Shown: positions 1 through 5,358 of the stretch, one piece after another | Layout of the letters: each line of letters starts with the position of its first letter | How positions within the stretch are numbered: the stretch's first letter is position 1 | From: an uncultured Collinsella sp. | GTDB taxonomy: Bacteria; Actinomycetota; Coriobacteriia; Coriobacteriales; Coriobacteriaceae | NCBI GenBank assembly: GCA_958424475.1 | Contig: CATZTY010000089.1 | Coordinates: forward strand, 1-5,358 | DNA: 5,358 nt | Direction: 5' to 3' | The notes under the pieces: generated by a model | Seen by the model: the letters and a program-made list of their open reading frames with translations, nothing else | What the model was told of the DNA's origin: nothing | Databases searched by the model: none | Position numbers and translations under genes: made by a program

Positions 1-447
1 CTTGAGACGATCGATCTCCTCGAGCTCGGCCTGCTTCTCGGTCAGAGCCTGGCGGATAACCTCGCGGGCCTTGGCGTCAGCCTCGTTGCGGATACGCTCA
101 GCGTTCTCGTTGGCATCGTTGACGATGGTCTCAGCGGTCTGCTGGGCAGCGATCAGGGCAGCGGAAATCTGGCGCTCCTGAGCGGAGAAGTCAGGGGCGG
201 GAGCAGCCACGGGGGCGGCAGGAACGGCCTGGGCGGTGGCATCCTGAGCCTGGGCAAGCTGAGCCTGCGCATCGGCAAGCTGCTGCTCGGTAGCAGTCAG
301 GCGACCCTTAAGGTCGACGATCTTAGCGAGCATAGCGTCAACCTCGGAGGACAGCGTCTCCAAGAAGACGTCGACCTCAGCAGGATCGTAGCCACGCTTT
401 GCCTCAGAGAAAGTCTGAGCCTGGATGTCTGCAGGGGTAATAGCCAT
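1..447 (-). CDS. divIVA: DivIVA / Wag31-type coiled-coil polar and septal protein (5' part, cut by window edge)
   Basis: The first 149 codons are visible and the reading frame runs off the left edge without a stop. The N-terminus (MAITPADIQAQTFSEAKRGY, then DPAEVDVFLE) matches the DivIVA membrane-binding domain, whose family signature is a start such as LTPxDI, then F, then RGYDxxEVDxFL. Residues about 30-70 form a first heptad-like coiled coil. Residues about 70-88 are an Ala/Pro/Gln-rich linker, and about 89-149 begin a second charged helix (ERIRNEADAKAREVIRQ). Proteins of this family bind negatively curved membrane at poles and septa and recruit division or wall-growth proteins. The ATG at 447 is preceded by AAGGAG (455-460) with 7 nt spacing, which settles the start. 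It lies 61 nt after yggT and could be co-transcribed with it or have its own promoter. The identification is firm. The exact role (polar growth or septum placement) cannot be read from the fragment. Confidence 0.93.
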   Translation of the reverse strand, partial: MAITPADIQAQTFSEAKRGYDPAEVDVFLETLSSEVDAMLAKIVDLKGRLTATEQQLADAQAQLAQAQDATAQAVPAAPVAAPAPDFSAQERQISAALIAAQQTAETIVNDANENAERIRNEADAKAREVIRQALTEKQAELEEIDRLK

Positions 448-508
448 AACAAGTCTCCTTTTTCATCGCCTCGGCGCTACACGCCCGACGTAAGTTACTA
501 AGTCAGTT

Positions 509-790
509 CTACACGAGTATACCTATAAGAAGCTGCAGAACCAGCCTCTGCACCAACTGCAACGCAATAATCGCAACGACCGGCGAAAAATCGATACCGC
601 CCATCGGCGGGATGAAACGACGGAACAGGTTGAGCCACGGACCGCACACGCTATCAAGCACCGCGGCAATATCCTGAAGCAAACCACCCTGCTTCATGGG
701 AATCCACGTCATAAAGCAGTAGACGACAATGAGCGTGGAATAGAAGTTGAACAGCGTGTTGACCAGCTGGACGATAGTGTAGATGTTGAT
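509..790 (-). CDS. yggT: YggT family small membrane protein, probable ATC start
   Basis: The protein is 93 aa if begun at the ATC at 788-790, a usual length for the family. It has an N-terminal hydrophobic segment (about residues 3-26, including IVQLVNTLFNFYSTLIVVYC), then TWIP, a loop, and the diagnostic PWLNLFRRFIPPMGGIDFSP (51-70). A second hydrophobic segment (about 71-92) follows. The FRRFIPP-GGIDFSP block is the hallmark of YggT proteins. These are two-segment membrane proteins often encoded between sepF and divIVA; their molecular role is poorly defined, and links to division or osmotic response are known only by association. The first in-frame ATG is at 712, but starting there would delete the whole first membrane segment. 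Between 790 and 712 there is no ATG, GTG or TTG. GAGGAG at 797-802 lies 6 nt before the ATC, supporting it as the start. The sepF stop is 21 nt upstream and in the same frame. The family call is firm; the start codon is inferred. Confidence 0.88.
   Translation of the reverse strand: MNIYTIVQLVNTLFNFYSTLIVVYCFMTWIPMKQGGLLQDIAAVLDSVCGPWLNLFRRFIPPMGGIDFSPVVAIIALQLVQRLVLQLLIGILV
516..521 (-). promoter_or_regulatory. Possible -10 element upstream of divIVA
   Basis: On the minus strand the bases read TATACT, five of six matches to the sigma-70 -10 consensus. The site is inside the last codons of yggT, about 70 nt upstream of the divIVA start. No convincing -35 hexamer is present at 16-18 bp spacing and there is no TGn extension, so this is a weak candidate only. 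Confidence 0.2.
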
Positions 791-796
791 GGGAAT

Positions 797-802
797 CTCC
801 TC
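797..802 (-). promoter_or_regulatory. Strong ribosome-binding site that decides the yggT start
   Basis: The minus strand reads GAGGAG followed by ATTCCC and then ATC. The 6-nt spacing is close to ideal for the ATC at 790 and far too long for the ATG at 712 (84 nt). The ATT at 796 directly abuts the motif and is too near to be used easily. This site is the main evidence that translation starts at ATC. Confidence 0.7.
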
Positions 803-811
803 GTCTTGTCT

Positions 812-1534
812 TTACTTAAGGTAGCCGTCGGCACGAAGCTTCTTGAGATCGGAATCTTTGACCTCGCAACCGGCGGGCAGCACCATGAACACGCGGTCGC
901 CCACCTCCTTGACCGTGGCACCCAGACCGCAGGCAAAGCCGTAAGAGAAGTCCAAGACGCGCTTGGCAACTTCGGTGCGTACGCCCACAAAAATCAGTGC
1001 GACAGGCTGCTTGGTGCGAACGCGGCGCACCACGGTCTCCACGTCGTCATAGCTCTCGGGGCGCAGGACATAGGCCGGCAGCTGCGGCGTGGCGTTGATG
1101 ATATTGCTCGCATAGGCCGAGGCATCGCTCGGTGCAGGCGCGGGTGCAGCGGCGACACGGGCGCGGGTATTCTCGGCGTAGCTCGACGGCGTGTCATAGG
1201 CACCAGGACGATAACCGCTCGCAACACTGTCCTGCGAGCGCGAAGGCGGGTTATACGTCGTGGCATGGCGGGAGTCATCGCCGACCAGCTGACCGGAGCG
1301 CGTATACACGGCAACCGACTCAGCTTCACCGCGGCGCGTCTGGCCAAGCAGGCCGTTGCTCGGCTCGTCTTGGGTGTAGAAGCCCTCGCCCGAAGCACCA
1401 CTGTAGCCGTTGCCCTGATAACTATCGTCGTAGCCGTCATCGTAGCCGTAGTCGTCGTCCTGGCCATAACCCTGGTCGTAACCCTGCTGGCCGCCCAGGT
1501 GCATCTTATTTTTAATCTCGTCAAGGAAGCCCAT
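812..1534 (-). CDS. sepF: SepF, membrane anchor of the FtsZ ring, with long linker
   Basis: The protein is 240 aa. Residues 1-13 (MGFLDEIKNKMHL) form the short amphipathic membrane-binding helix typical of SepF. Residues about 16-150 are a low-complexity linker, first Gly/Tyr/Asp/Gln-rich and later Ser/Ala/Pro-rich. Residues about 155-230 are the SepF core: YVLRPESYDDVETVV, VALIFVGV, then RVLDFSYGFACGLGATVKEV and RVFMVLP. This matches the family pattern of RP.., a DF..G.. helix with glycines, and a final strand ending in P. SepF binds the FtsZ C-terminal tail and ties it to the membrane; in actinobacteria it is the main such anchor. An upstream in-frame ATG exists at 1585, but the ATG at 1534 gives the canonical MGFLD start and has AGAGGA (1542-1547) 7 nt upstream. 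The linker makes it longer than the roughly 150 aa B. subtilis form. It follows yggS by 60 nt and precedes yggT by 21 nt, so co-transcription is likely. Confidence 0.94.
   Translation of the reverse strand: MGFLDEIKNKMHLGGQQGYDQGYGQDDDYGYDDGYDDSYQGNGYSGASGEGFYTQDEPSNGLLGQTRRGEAESVAVYTRSGQLVGDDSRHATTYNPPSRSQDSVASGYRPGAYDTPSSYAENTRARVAAAPAPAPSDASAYASNIINATPQLPAYVLRPESYDDVETVVRRVRTKQPVALIFVGVRTEVAKRVLDFSYGFACGLGATVKEVGDRVFMVLPAGCEVKDSDLKKLRADGYLK
1397..1483 (-). repeat. Low-complexity Gly-Tyr-Asp coding tract within sepF
   Basis: This part of sepF encodes residues 18-46, built from irregular units of the type GYDQ, GYGQ, DDDYGY and DDGYDDSY. At DNA level the plus strand shows repeated cgtagccgt and tcgtcgtcc-like words. 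The units are degenerate, not exact tandem copies, so it reads as a biased-composition linker. Such a tract could change length by slippage or recombination. Confidence 0.6.
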
Positions 1535-1594
1535 GGTTGTGTCCTCTCGCGGTTTAGTGCAGGCGCCCCGATAATCAGTGCGCACTTCAGAGCC

Positions 1595-2332
1595 TTATTT
1601 TACTGCAAACTCCGGGCTAAATACTACCCTGCCCAGGCGAACGAGCGTAGAGCCCTCCTCAAGGGCAGACTCAAAGTCCTCGCTCATACCGCAGGAAAGC
1701 TCAGGCAGGTTCAAATCGGGATGCGCCGCCTCCAGCTCATCCCTCAGCTCACGAAGCCCCGCAAAGGTGCGGCGTGCCACATCCTTATTCCCCCGGGGCG
1801 CCATAGTCATAAGCCCCTGTACGCAAATTCCCTCAAGTTCTGCAAGCTCACCCGCGGCGGCGCGAATCTCATCGGGTGAAAAGCCTCCCTTCGACTCCTC
1901 ACCACTCACATTGACCTCAATGAGCACACGCTGGGGGCCGACGAGCTCGCCTGCCTCAATCTTGCGAACAGCACGACTCGAGATCGCCTGCGCCAGATGC
2001 AGCGAACCCACCGAGTGAATCAGCTCGGCTGAGCCCAGCACCGCATTGATCTTATTGGTCTGCAGGTTGCCGATCATATCGAAGCGCACCTCGGGCAGCT
2101 CCGGATGCTCCGCCAGACCCGTGAGCTTGCGAACCAGCTCCTGCGGGCGGTTCTCGGCAAAATGGCGATACCCCGCCTGGATGGCGGCAACGGTCTCATC
2201 GACACCAACGGTCTTGGACACGGCAATGAGGCTCGCGGCGTCGTGGGGACGGCCCGCGCGATCGAGCGCCGCATAAAAACGTTCCAGAATCTGCTCGCGG
2301 CGAGCGCGCATCAAGTCCAAATAGTTATCCAT
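1595..2332 (-). CDS. yggS: YggS/PLPBP family pyridoxal phosphate homeostasis protein
   Basis: The protein is 245 aa, the normal size for this family, and folds as a single alanine-racemase-type TIM barrel without the second racemase domain. Visible motifs are LIAVSKTVGV with the PLP-binding lysine at K40, AGYRHFAENRPQE (53-65), FDMIGNLQTNK (the family IG.LQ.NK), IHSVGSLHLA, GLMTMAP, and LSCGMSEDFESALEEGSTLV with RLG following, which holds the phosphate-binding residues. It binds PLP and helps keep vitamin B6 and amino-acid pools in balance; no enzymatic turnover is established. The ATG at 2332 begins a typical N-terminal helix and has GGAGG (2342-2346) 9 nt upstream. The longer frame from 2416 would read through the hairpin at 2383-2414 and adds a non-family N-terminus, so it was not chosen. 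One small oddity: the usual FGEN is FAEN here. It heads the division cluster and lies 119 nt after phoU. Confidence 0.94.
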   Translation of the reverse strand: MDNYLDLMRARREQILERFYAALDRAGRPHDAASLIAVSKTVGVDETVAAIQAGYRHFAENRPQELVRKLTGLAEHPELPEVRFDMIGNLQTNKINAVLGSAELIHSVGSLHLAQAISSRAVRKIEAGELVGPQRVLIEVNVSGEESKGGFSPDEIRAAAGELAELEGICVQGLMTMAPRGNKDVARRTFAGLRELRDELEAAHPDLNLPELSCGMSEDFESALEEGSTLVRLGRVVFSPEFAVK

Positions 2333-2382
2333 TGCCAATCGCCTCCGCTGACAGCCAAACAAGTAGTCCCATGCTAACGCAA

Positions 2383-2414
2383 GAGCGCGGCCCCGCATGT
2401 GCAAGGCCGCGCTC
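2383..2414 (-). terminator. GC-rich hairpin after phoU, possible terminator
   Basis: A perfect 10-bp inverted repeat, GAGCGCGGCC at 2383-2392 and GGCCGCGCTC at 2405-2414, encloses a 12-nt loop. It starts 37 nt after the phoU stop, where the pst-phoU transcript would be expected to end. On the minus strand the bases that follow are TTGCGTTAG, a poor T-tract, so termination may be incomplete or need other factors. If it terminates, yggS needs its own promoter, but no good -35/-10 pair is visible in 2333-2382. Confidence 0.55.
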
Positions 2415-2451
2415 ACTTAGGTATTTACAATCTTTCGACGAACGGGGTTAC

Positions 2452-3309
2452 TTACTCCTCGTCGTCCTCGCCATCGTCCTCATCCTCAAGATGATCGAGC
2501 AGGTAGCGAAGACCCTCGCTGACCTCGTTAACGGGCACCTTGGCAACGTAGCGTGCATCGACGGCGGGCCTCATGATAACACCCTCGCCCGAAGGCACGC
2601 GCATGCTCTCGAGCTCATCCTCATCAGTGCAGGCGATATCACCGGCAGTCATACGCTGTCCGGTCAACAGGAAGGTCAGACGGCAGGCGGCATCGATGGA
2701 AATCGAGGCGATGCGATCGAGATAGCGCGATACCATGATGGCGCGGCGCAGGTCGTCATAGTTGCTGTCGTCGTCCATAAAATCGCCCGTGTCCATGCGG
2801 TTAAAGGTGCGGAAGAACTTCTCGTAGGCGGCGTGCACTGGCTCGTCCTCGACGGCCAAGTTGCAGATGATGGACATGTCGTTGGTGACGAGCGCAGAAA
2901 GCGAAGAGCCCAGCACCTGGTAGACGGCCTCAGCCTCGGCCTCGACCGTGCCGACAAGCTCCTTGGGCAGCGAGATGTCGGCCTTGATCATATGACGCGT
3001 GGCGCGGCAAATCTGGCGAACCTTATCGGTCATGCGCTGCAGGTTAAAGTCGACGTAGATGATCGTCTGCAGCAAGCGGAAGTCGGAGGCGACCGGTGAC
3101 TGCGTGGCAATCAGGTTGTAGCAGACGGCCTCCAGGTTGGCGCAGCGTGCGTCAATCGAAAGCGTGCGCTTCTTGGTCTTGGTGGCGAGCTTGCGGTCGT
3201 CGGTCACATAGGCCTTCACGGCATCGTGGAGGGCCAGATCGACGGCCTCGTAGATGCTCAGCATCTCGTGACGGGCCTCGATGAGCTGACGGGAAAACAG
3301 TTTGCGCAT
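2452..3309 (-). CDS. phoU: PhoU phosphate-signalling regulator with acidic C-terminal extension
   Basis: The protein is 285 aa against the usual 215-240. The core is the PhoU tandem of three-helix bundles. Repeat one begins at about residue 8 (RQLIEARHEMLSIYEAVDLA) and includes ATQSPVASDFRLLQTII (68-84) and LQRMTDKVRQI (90-100), matching the family qPVA.DLR...LERIGD block. Repeat two is about 115-218 and includes SRYLDRIASISIDAA (194-208) and LTFLLTGQ. In known systems PhoU contacts the Pst transporter and the PhoR kinase to shut off the phosphate-starvation response when phosphate is plentiful. Its position after pstB fits this. The metal-binding signature is altered in both repeats (QRMTD and DRIAS instead of E/DxxxD). 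Residues about 219-285 are an extra tail ending in LEDEDDGEDDEE. The ATG at 3309 has GGAG (3316-3319) 6 nt upstream. No phoR or phoB gene is in the window. Confidence 0.93.
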   Translation of the reverse strand: MRKLFSRQLIEARHEMLSIYEAVDLALHDAVKAYVTDDRKLATKTKKRTLSIDARCANLEAVCYNLIATQSPVASDFRLLQTIIYVDFNLQRMTDKVRQICRATRHMIKADISLPKELVGTVEAEAEAVYQVLGSSLSALVTNDMSIICNLAVEDEPVHAAYEKFFRTFNRMDTGDFMDDDSNYDDLRRAIMVSRYLDRIASISIDAACRLTFLLTGQRMTAGDIACTDEDELESMRVPSGEGVIMRPAVDARYVAKVPVNEVSEGLRYLLDHLEDEDDGEDDEE

Positions 3310-3311
3310 GG

Positions 3312-3356
3312 TTCACTCCAATCAGTTGGGTGCGGTCATGCCGCCCGCACAGTGAA
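3312..3356 (-). promoter_or_regulatory. Possible RNA structure covering the phoU ribosome-binding site
   Basis: In the pstB-phoU gap the transcript would carry TTCACT followed directly by GTGCGG (3345-3356 region read as complement), a 9-nt loop, CCGCAC, a 12-nt spacer, and AGTGAA (3312-3317). The two arms pair as 6 bp plus 6 bp with a bulge. AGTGAA overlaps the last two bases of the phoU GGAG, so folding would partly hide the ribosome-binding site. This rests on base complementarity only. Confidence 0.3.
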
Positions 3357-3401
3357 TACGCACCGGACCAGATCCGATCGGCTTGGGACTAGTCGCACCG
3401 A

Positions 3402-4205
<804 letters not shown>

Positions 4206-4217
4206 GGGACTCCTTAA

Positions 4218-5123
4218 CTAGCGACGCTTGCGCGACAGGAAGCGCGCAAACAGGTTGAAGGCCAGAATGATCACCATCAGCAAGAGCGCGGTGCCGTAGG
4301 CTGCGTTCATGTTGATGCCGTCGTTGGCAAGCAGATACAGGTGAACCGTCATGGGGCGGCCGGAATCGAGCGGCGAAATAGGTAGATTGATGGCCTGCCC
4401 CATGGTATAGAGCACCACCGCGGTCTCGCCAATGGCACGGCCGATGGCGAGAACGATGCCCGTGGCAATACGGCCAAAGGCAGAAGGAAGCACGATCTTG
4501 GAGACAACCTGCCACTTGGTGGCGCCCAGGCCATATGCGCCCCAGCGGATATAGCGCGGAACGGCGCGAATGGCCTCTTCGGTGGTACGCATGACGATGG
4601 GAAGCATCAAGAGCGCGAGTGCCAGGGCGGCCGAGACCATCGAAAGGCCCAGGCCCATGGCCTCGACAAACAAGGCGTAGCCAAACAGGCCCATAACGAT
4701 GGAGGGCACCGAGGCCAAAGCGTCAGCAGCGTAGCGAATGAGCTCGACGACCTTGCCCTGCTTGGCGTACTCGGCCAGATAGACGGCTGCCAGCACAGCG
4801 ATCGGCGTGCAGATAAGCATGGCGAGCGCCGTCACGTAGACGGTCGAGACGATCGTGGGCCAAATTCCGCCCTCGGCGTTGACGCCCTGGGGCCAACCGA
4901 AGATAAAGTCGAGCGAGATGTGTGGCAGGCCGTTGATGACCACGTAGGCGATGATAGCGACCAGCACCAGCGTGGTGATGTAGGCAGCGGCACGAAACAC
5001 GCCAAGCATGATCTTGTTGGACAGGTCCTTGTTGATGCGGCCCTTCTTGCCGTGGGAAAGGGCACGCTTGATGCGCTCGCGCGACGAGGTCGTATCGACC
5101 GTCGTGTCAACGGAATCGGACAT
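4218..5123 (-). CDS. pstA: Phosphate ABC transporter permease PstA
   Basis: The protein is 301 aa with six predicted membrane segments at about 39-64, 91-117, 134-155, 160-178, 215-242 and 275-296. The cytoplasmic coupling loop (EAA motif) is at about 182-214: EEAIRAVPRYIRWGAYGLGA followed by TKWQVVSKIVLPSA. This loop docks on PstB. GRAIGETA (228-235) is the conserved PstA/PstC block. The N-terminal 38 residues are hydrophilic and rich in Ser/Thr, then Lys/Arg, and lie in the cytoplasm by the positive-inside rule; they are somewhat longer than in many homologues. With PstC it forms the membrane channel for phosphate released by PstS. The ATG at 5123 is preceded by GAGGGGG (5130-5136), which sits inside the last codons of pstC, and is 3 nt from the pstC stop. 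This suggests translational coupling. Confidence 0.96.
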   Translation of the reverse strand: MSDSVDTTVDTTSSRERIKRALSHGKKGRINKDLSNKIMLGVFRAAAYITTLVLVAIIAYVVINGLPHISLDFIFGWPQGVNAEGGIWPTIVSTVYVTALAMLICTPIAVLAAVYLAEYAKQGKVVELIRYAADALASVPSIVMGLFGYALFVEAMGLGLSMVSAALALALLMLPIVMRTTEEAIRAVPRYIRWGAYGLGATKWQVVSKIVLPSAFGRIATGIVLAIGRAIGETAVVLYTMGQAINLPISPLDSGRPMTVHLYLLANDGINMNAAYGTALLLMVIILAFNLFARFLSRKRR

Positions 5124-5126
5124 AGC

Positions 5127-5358
5127 CTACCCCCTCTTCTTCTTGGAAATCAGACGGACGATGCCCACCAGCGTGGCGGAGATGATAAACAGGACCACGC
5201 CCATGCCGAACAGCGCCGAGCGATGCAGACCCGAGGAATAGCTCATGTCGAGCGCGATCTGGCTCGTGAGCGTCGAGATAGGGCTCGCAATGCTGTCGGG
5301 AATAACCGGGGCGTTACCTACGACCATGAGCACGGCCATGGTCTCGCCGATGGCACGG
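5127..5358 (-). CDS. pstC: Phosphate ABC transporter permease PstC (3' end, cut by window edge)
   Basis: The last 76 residues are visible; the frame stays open to the right edge. The first complete residues read RAIGETMAVLMVVGNAP, the conserved permease block that in PstC has Met after GET, followed by a loop (IPDSIASPISTLTSQIALDM) also typical of PstC. A final membrane segment (about ALFGMGVVLFIISATLVGIV) and a basic tail (SKKKRG) follow. An internal ATG at 5339 is not the gene start, because the conserved block begins before it. PstC pairs with PstA in the phosphate channel. Its position directly before pstA gives the standard pstC-pstA-pstB order. pstS would be expected to the right of the window, which cannot be checked here. 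Confidence 0.94.
   Translation of the reverse strand, partial: RAIGETMAVLMVVGNAPVIPDSIASPISTLTSQIALDMSYSSGLHRSALFGMGVVLFIISATLVGIVRLISKKKRG

Noticed and set aside
791..814. A SepF-YggT fusion by read-through of the sepF TAA, since both genes are in the same frame
   Set aside because: A stop codon and a strong ribosome-binding site separate the genes, and SepF and YggT are separate proteins in this neighbourhood elsewhere. There is no read-through context to support a fusion.
806..1879. A 357-codon open frame on the plus strand opposite sepF and the end of yggS
   Set aside because: It is antisense to two well-supported genes, begins inside the yggT/sepF junction, and its product is a biased Arg/Ala/Val string caused by high GC and the repeated sepF linker. 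It shows no recognisable domain.
2333..2416. A longer yggS start at 2416 or 2398
   Set aside because: The added residues would be encoded by the terminator-like hairpin, do not resemble the family N-terminus, and the ATG at 2332 has a good GGAGG.
2332..3099. A 255-codon open frame on the plus strand opposite phoU
   Set aside because: It mirrors phoU codons and has no family motifs; the phoU protein on the other strand is clearly recognisable along its whole length.

Overview
All eight genes in this window lie on the minus strand and together fill almost all of it. They read right to left as pstC (3' end only), pstA, pstB, phoU, yggS, sepF, yggT and divIVA (5' part only). There are no RNA genes, insertion sequences, CRISPR arrays or signs of recent transfer. 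The gene order yggS-sepF-yggT-divIVA, the moderately high GC content and the protein sequences suggest a Gram-positive actinobacterium. The low-60s-or-below GC and the style of the SepF and DivIVA proteins suggest the class Coriobacteriia (Collinsella or a relative). That placement is inference from recall, not from a search.

Right part (about 5358 to 2452): the phosphate uptake module. pstC, pstA and pstB are packed tightly (3 and 12 nt between genes) and encode the two membrane permeases and the ATPase of the high-affinity phosphate ABC transporter. phoU follows after a 91-nt gap. It encodes the helical regulator that links transporter state to phosphate signalling. The phosphate-binding protein gene (pstS) and the operon promoter would lie beyond the right edge. 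A GC-rich hairpin at 2383-2414 follows phoU and may end or weaken transcription there.

Left part (2332 to 1): a division and cell-envelope cluster. yggS encodes a PLP-homeostasis protein. sepF encodes a membrane anchor for FtsZ with a very long Gly/Tyr/Asp-rich linker. yggT encodes a small two-segment membrane protein. divIVA encodes a coiled-coil protein that marks curved membrane (poles and septum). This order is a widely conserved neighbourhood, usually found downstream of ftsZ. Here the phosphate genes sit upstream instead.

The window is largely ordinary chromosomal housekeeping DNA. The most useful observation is that yggT has no in-frame ATG, GTG or TTG upstream of residue 27 of the expected protein. 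A strong ribosome-binding site sits 6 nt before an in-frame ATC, so the gene probably uses a non-canonical start and would be shortened by standard gene callers. Also worth a look: a PhoU with a long acidic tail and altered metal-binding motifs, a possible structure covering the phoU ribosome-binding site, and the SepF linker.
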